A DNA stretch of 23,387 nucleotides from SIG78 sp045587205. Lineage in GTDB: Bacteria > Verrucomicrobiota > Lentisphaeria > Victivallales > Victivallaceae. Below the pieces are notes generated by a model. The model was not told the origin of the DNA. It saw only the letters and a program-made list of their open reading frames with translations, and ran no database searches. Each line of letters starts with the position of its first letter. The first letter of the stretch is position 1. The stretch spans positions 1 through 23,387 of the forward strand of contig JAZNBV010000058.1 of NCBI GenBank assembly GCA_045587205.1, read 5' to 3'. Position numbers and translations under genes: made by a program. Shown piece after piece: positions 23,215 through 23,387 of the stretch.

Positions 23215-23387
23215 AAGCGGTTTTGCCGCCTGATTAAAAAAAAAGAGGGGATGTTGCAAAACTGTTTTGTGGGGAAAAAACCTTTTTGAAAAAAGGTTCT
23301 TTTCCCCACCTTGTCCCGCCATAGCCTTTGGCGACGGCGGAACCCCATTTCTTGGCACGGCGTAATGAAATGAAGTCGGCTCCAAAA
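23215..23387. repeat. Hairpin-rich noncoding element at right edge
   Basis: No gene is seen here. After a small GCGG/CCGC hairpin (near 23225-23231), a large hairpin spans 23269-23309: GTGGGGAAAA pairs with TTTTCCCCAC, and AACC plus a T run pairs with an A run plus GGTT inside. A second stem follows (CCGCC 23316-23320 with GGCGG 23336-23340). The pattern is like dispersed intergenic repeats and it is cut by the window end. A 69-codon frame across it on the minus strand is not credible. Confidence 0.5.

Noticed and set aside
23176..23385. Small minus-strand gene at the right edge
   Set aside because: It spans the hairpin element and the end of the PHP gene, with no ribosome site or motif.
1..23387. 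CRISPR array, tRNA, transposase or defence system
   Set aside because: No regularly spaced repeats, cloverleaf, transposase-like frame or known defence domain was found on either strand.

Overview
The window is bacterial and gene-dense: 17 protein genes on both strands, intergenic gaps of at most about 220 bp, no tRNA, rRNA or CRISPR array that I can see, and no transposase. Base composition is moderate. The content (a hybrid GntR/LacI-type regulator, two GH130 glycosidases, a GH36-like enzyme, a sugar 1-kinase, a PVC-like mix of carbohydrate enzymes) suggests a carbohydrate-degrading anaerobe of the Lentisphaerota/Victivallales type. That placement is an inference from gene content and style, not from a marker gene.

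Left part (1-3841). A structured intergenic region with two hairpins and a plus-strand T tract precedes a minus-strand pair: type-4 uracil-DNA glycosylase followed by a PIN-PhoH ATPase. A divergent promoter region separates them from argG (argininosuccinate synthase), which ends in a clear terminator.

3860-7095. A plus-strand three-gene unit: a small lipoprotein, a metal-dependent amidohydrolase and a GH36/alpha-galactosidase-like protein with an unusual active site. 7167-9857 is a single gene with its own promoter and terminator, encoding a rare-looking fusion of an M28-type aminopeptidase fold, a winged-helix-like linker and an AAC(3)-type N-acetyltransferase.

16010 down to 9929. A minus-strand five-gene operon: NahK-like sugar 1-kinase, NDP-sugar 4-epimerase, an RpoD-type sigma factor, an ABC ATPase and an enlarged solute-binding protein. 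The matching two-domain permease is divergent from it at 16207-17877, so the ABC importer is split over two transcripts that share one 196-bp regulatory region. The kinase and epimerase suggest that the imported solute is a sugar or amino-sugar derivative, although the transporter itself belongs to the FbpABC/AfuABC type.

17874-23214. A GntR/LacI-like regulator, divergent from a tandem pair of GH130 enzymes, then a DMT-family transporter and a PHP-domain hydrolase. Both GH130 copies carry Glu where GH130 phosphorylases carry a phosphate-binding His, which points to hydrolysis of mannosides rather than phosphorolysis. The right edge (23215-23387) is a hairpin-rich noncoding element that looks like part of a dispersed repeat.

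The most interesting items are the peptidase-acetyltransferase fusion, the sigma factor embedded in a sugar-uptake operon with leader hairpins, the tandem GH130 pair, and the right-edge repeat. I see no anti-phage or mobile system.
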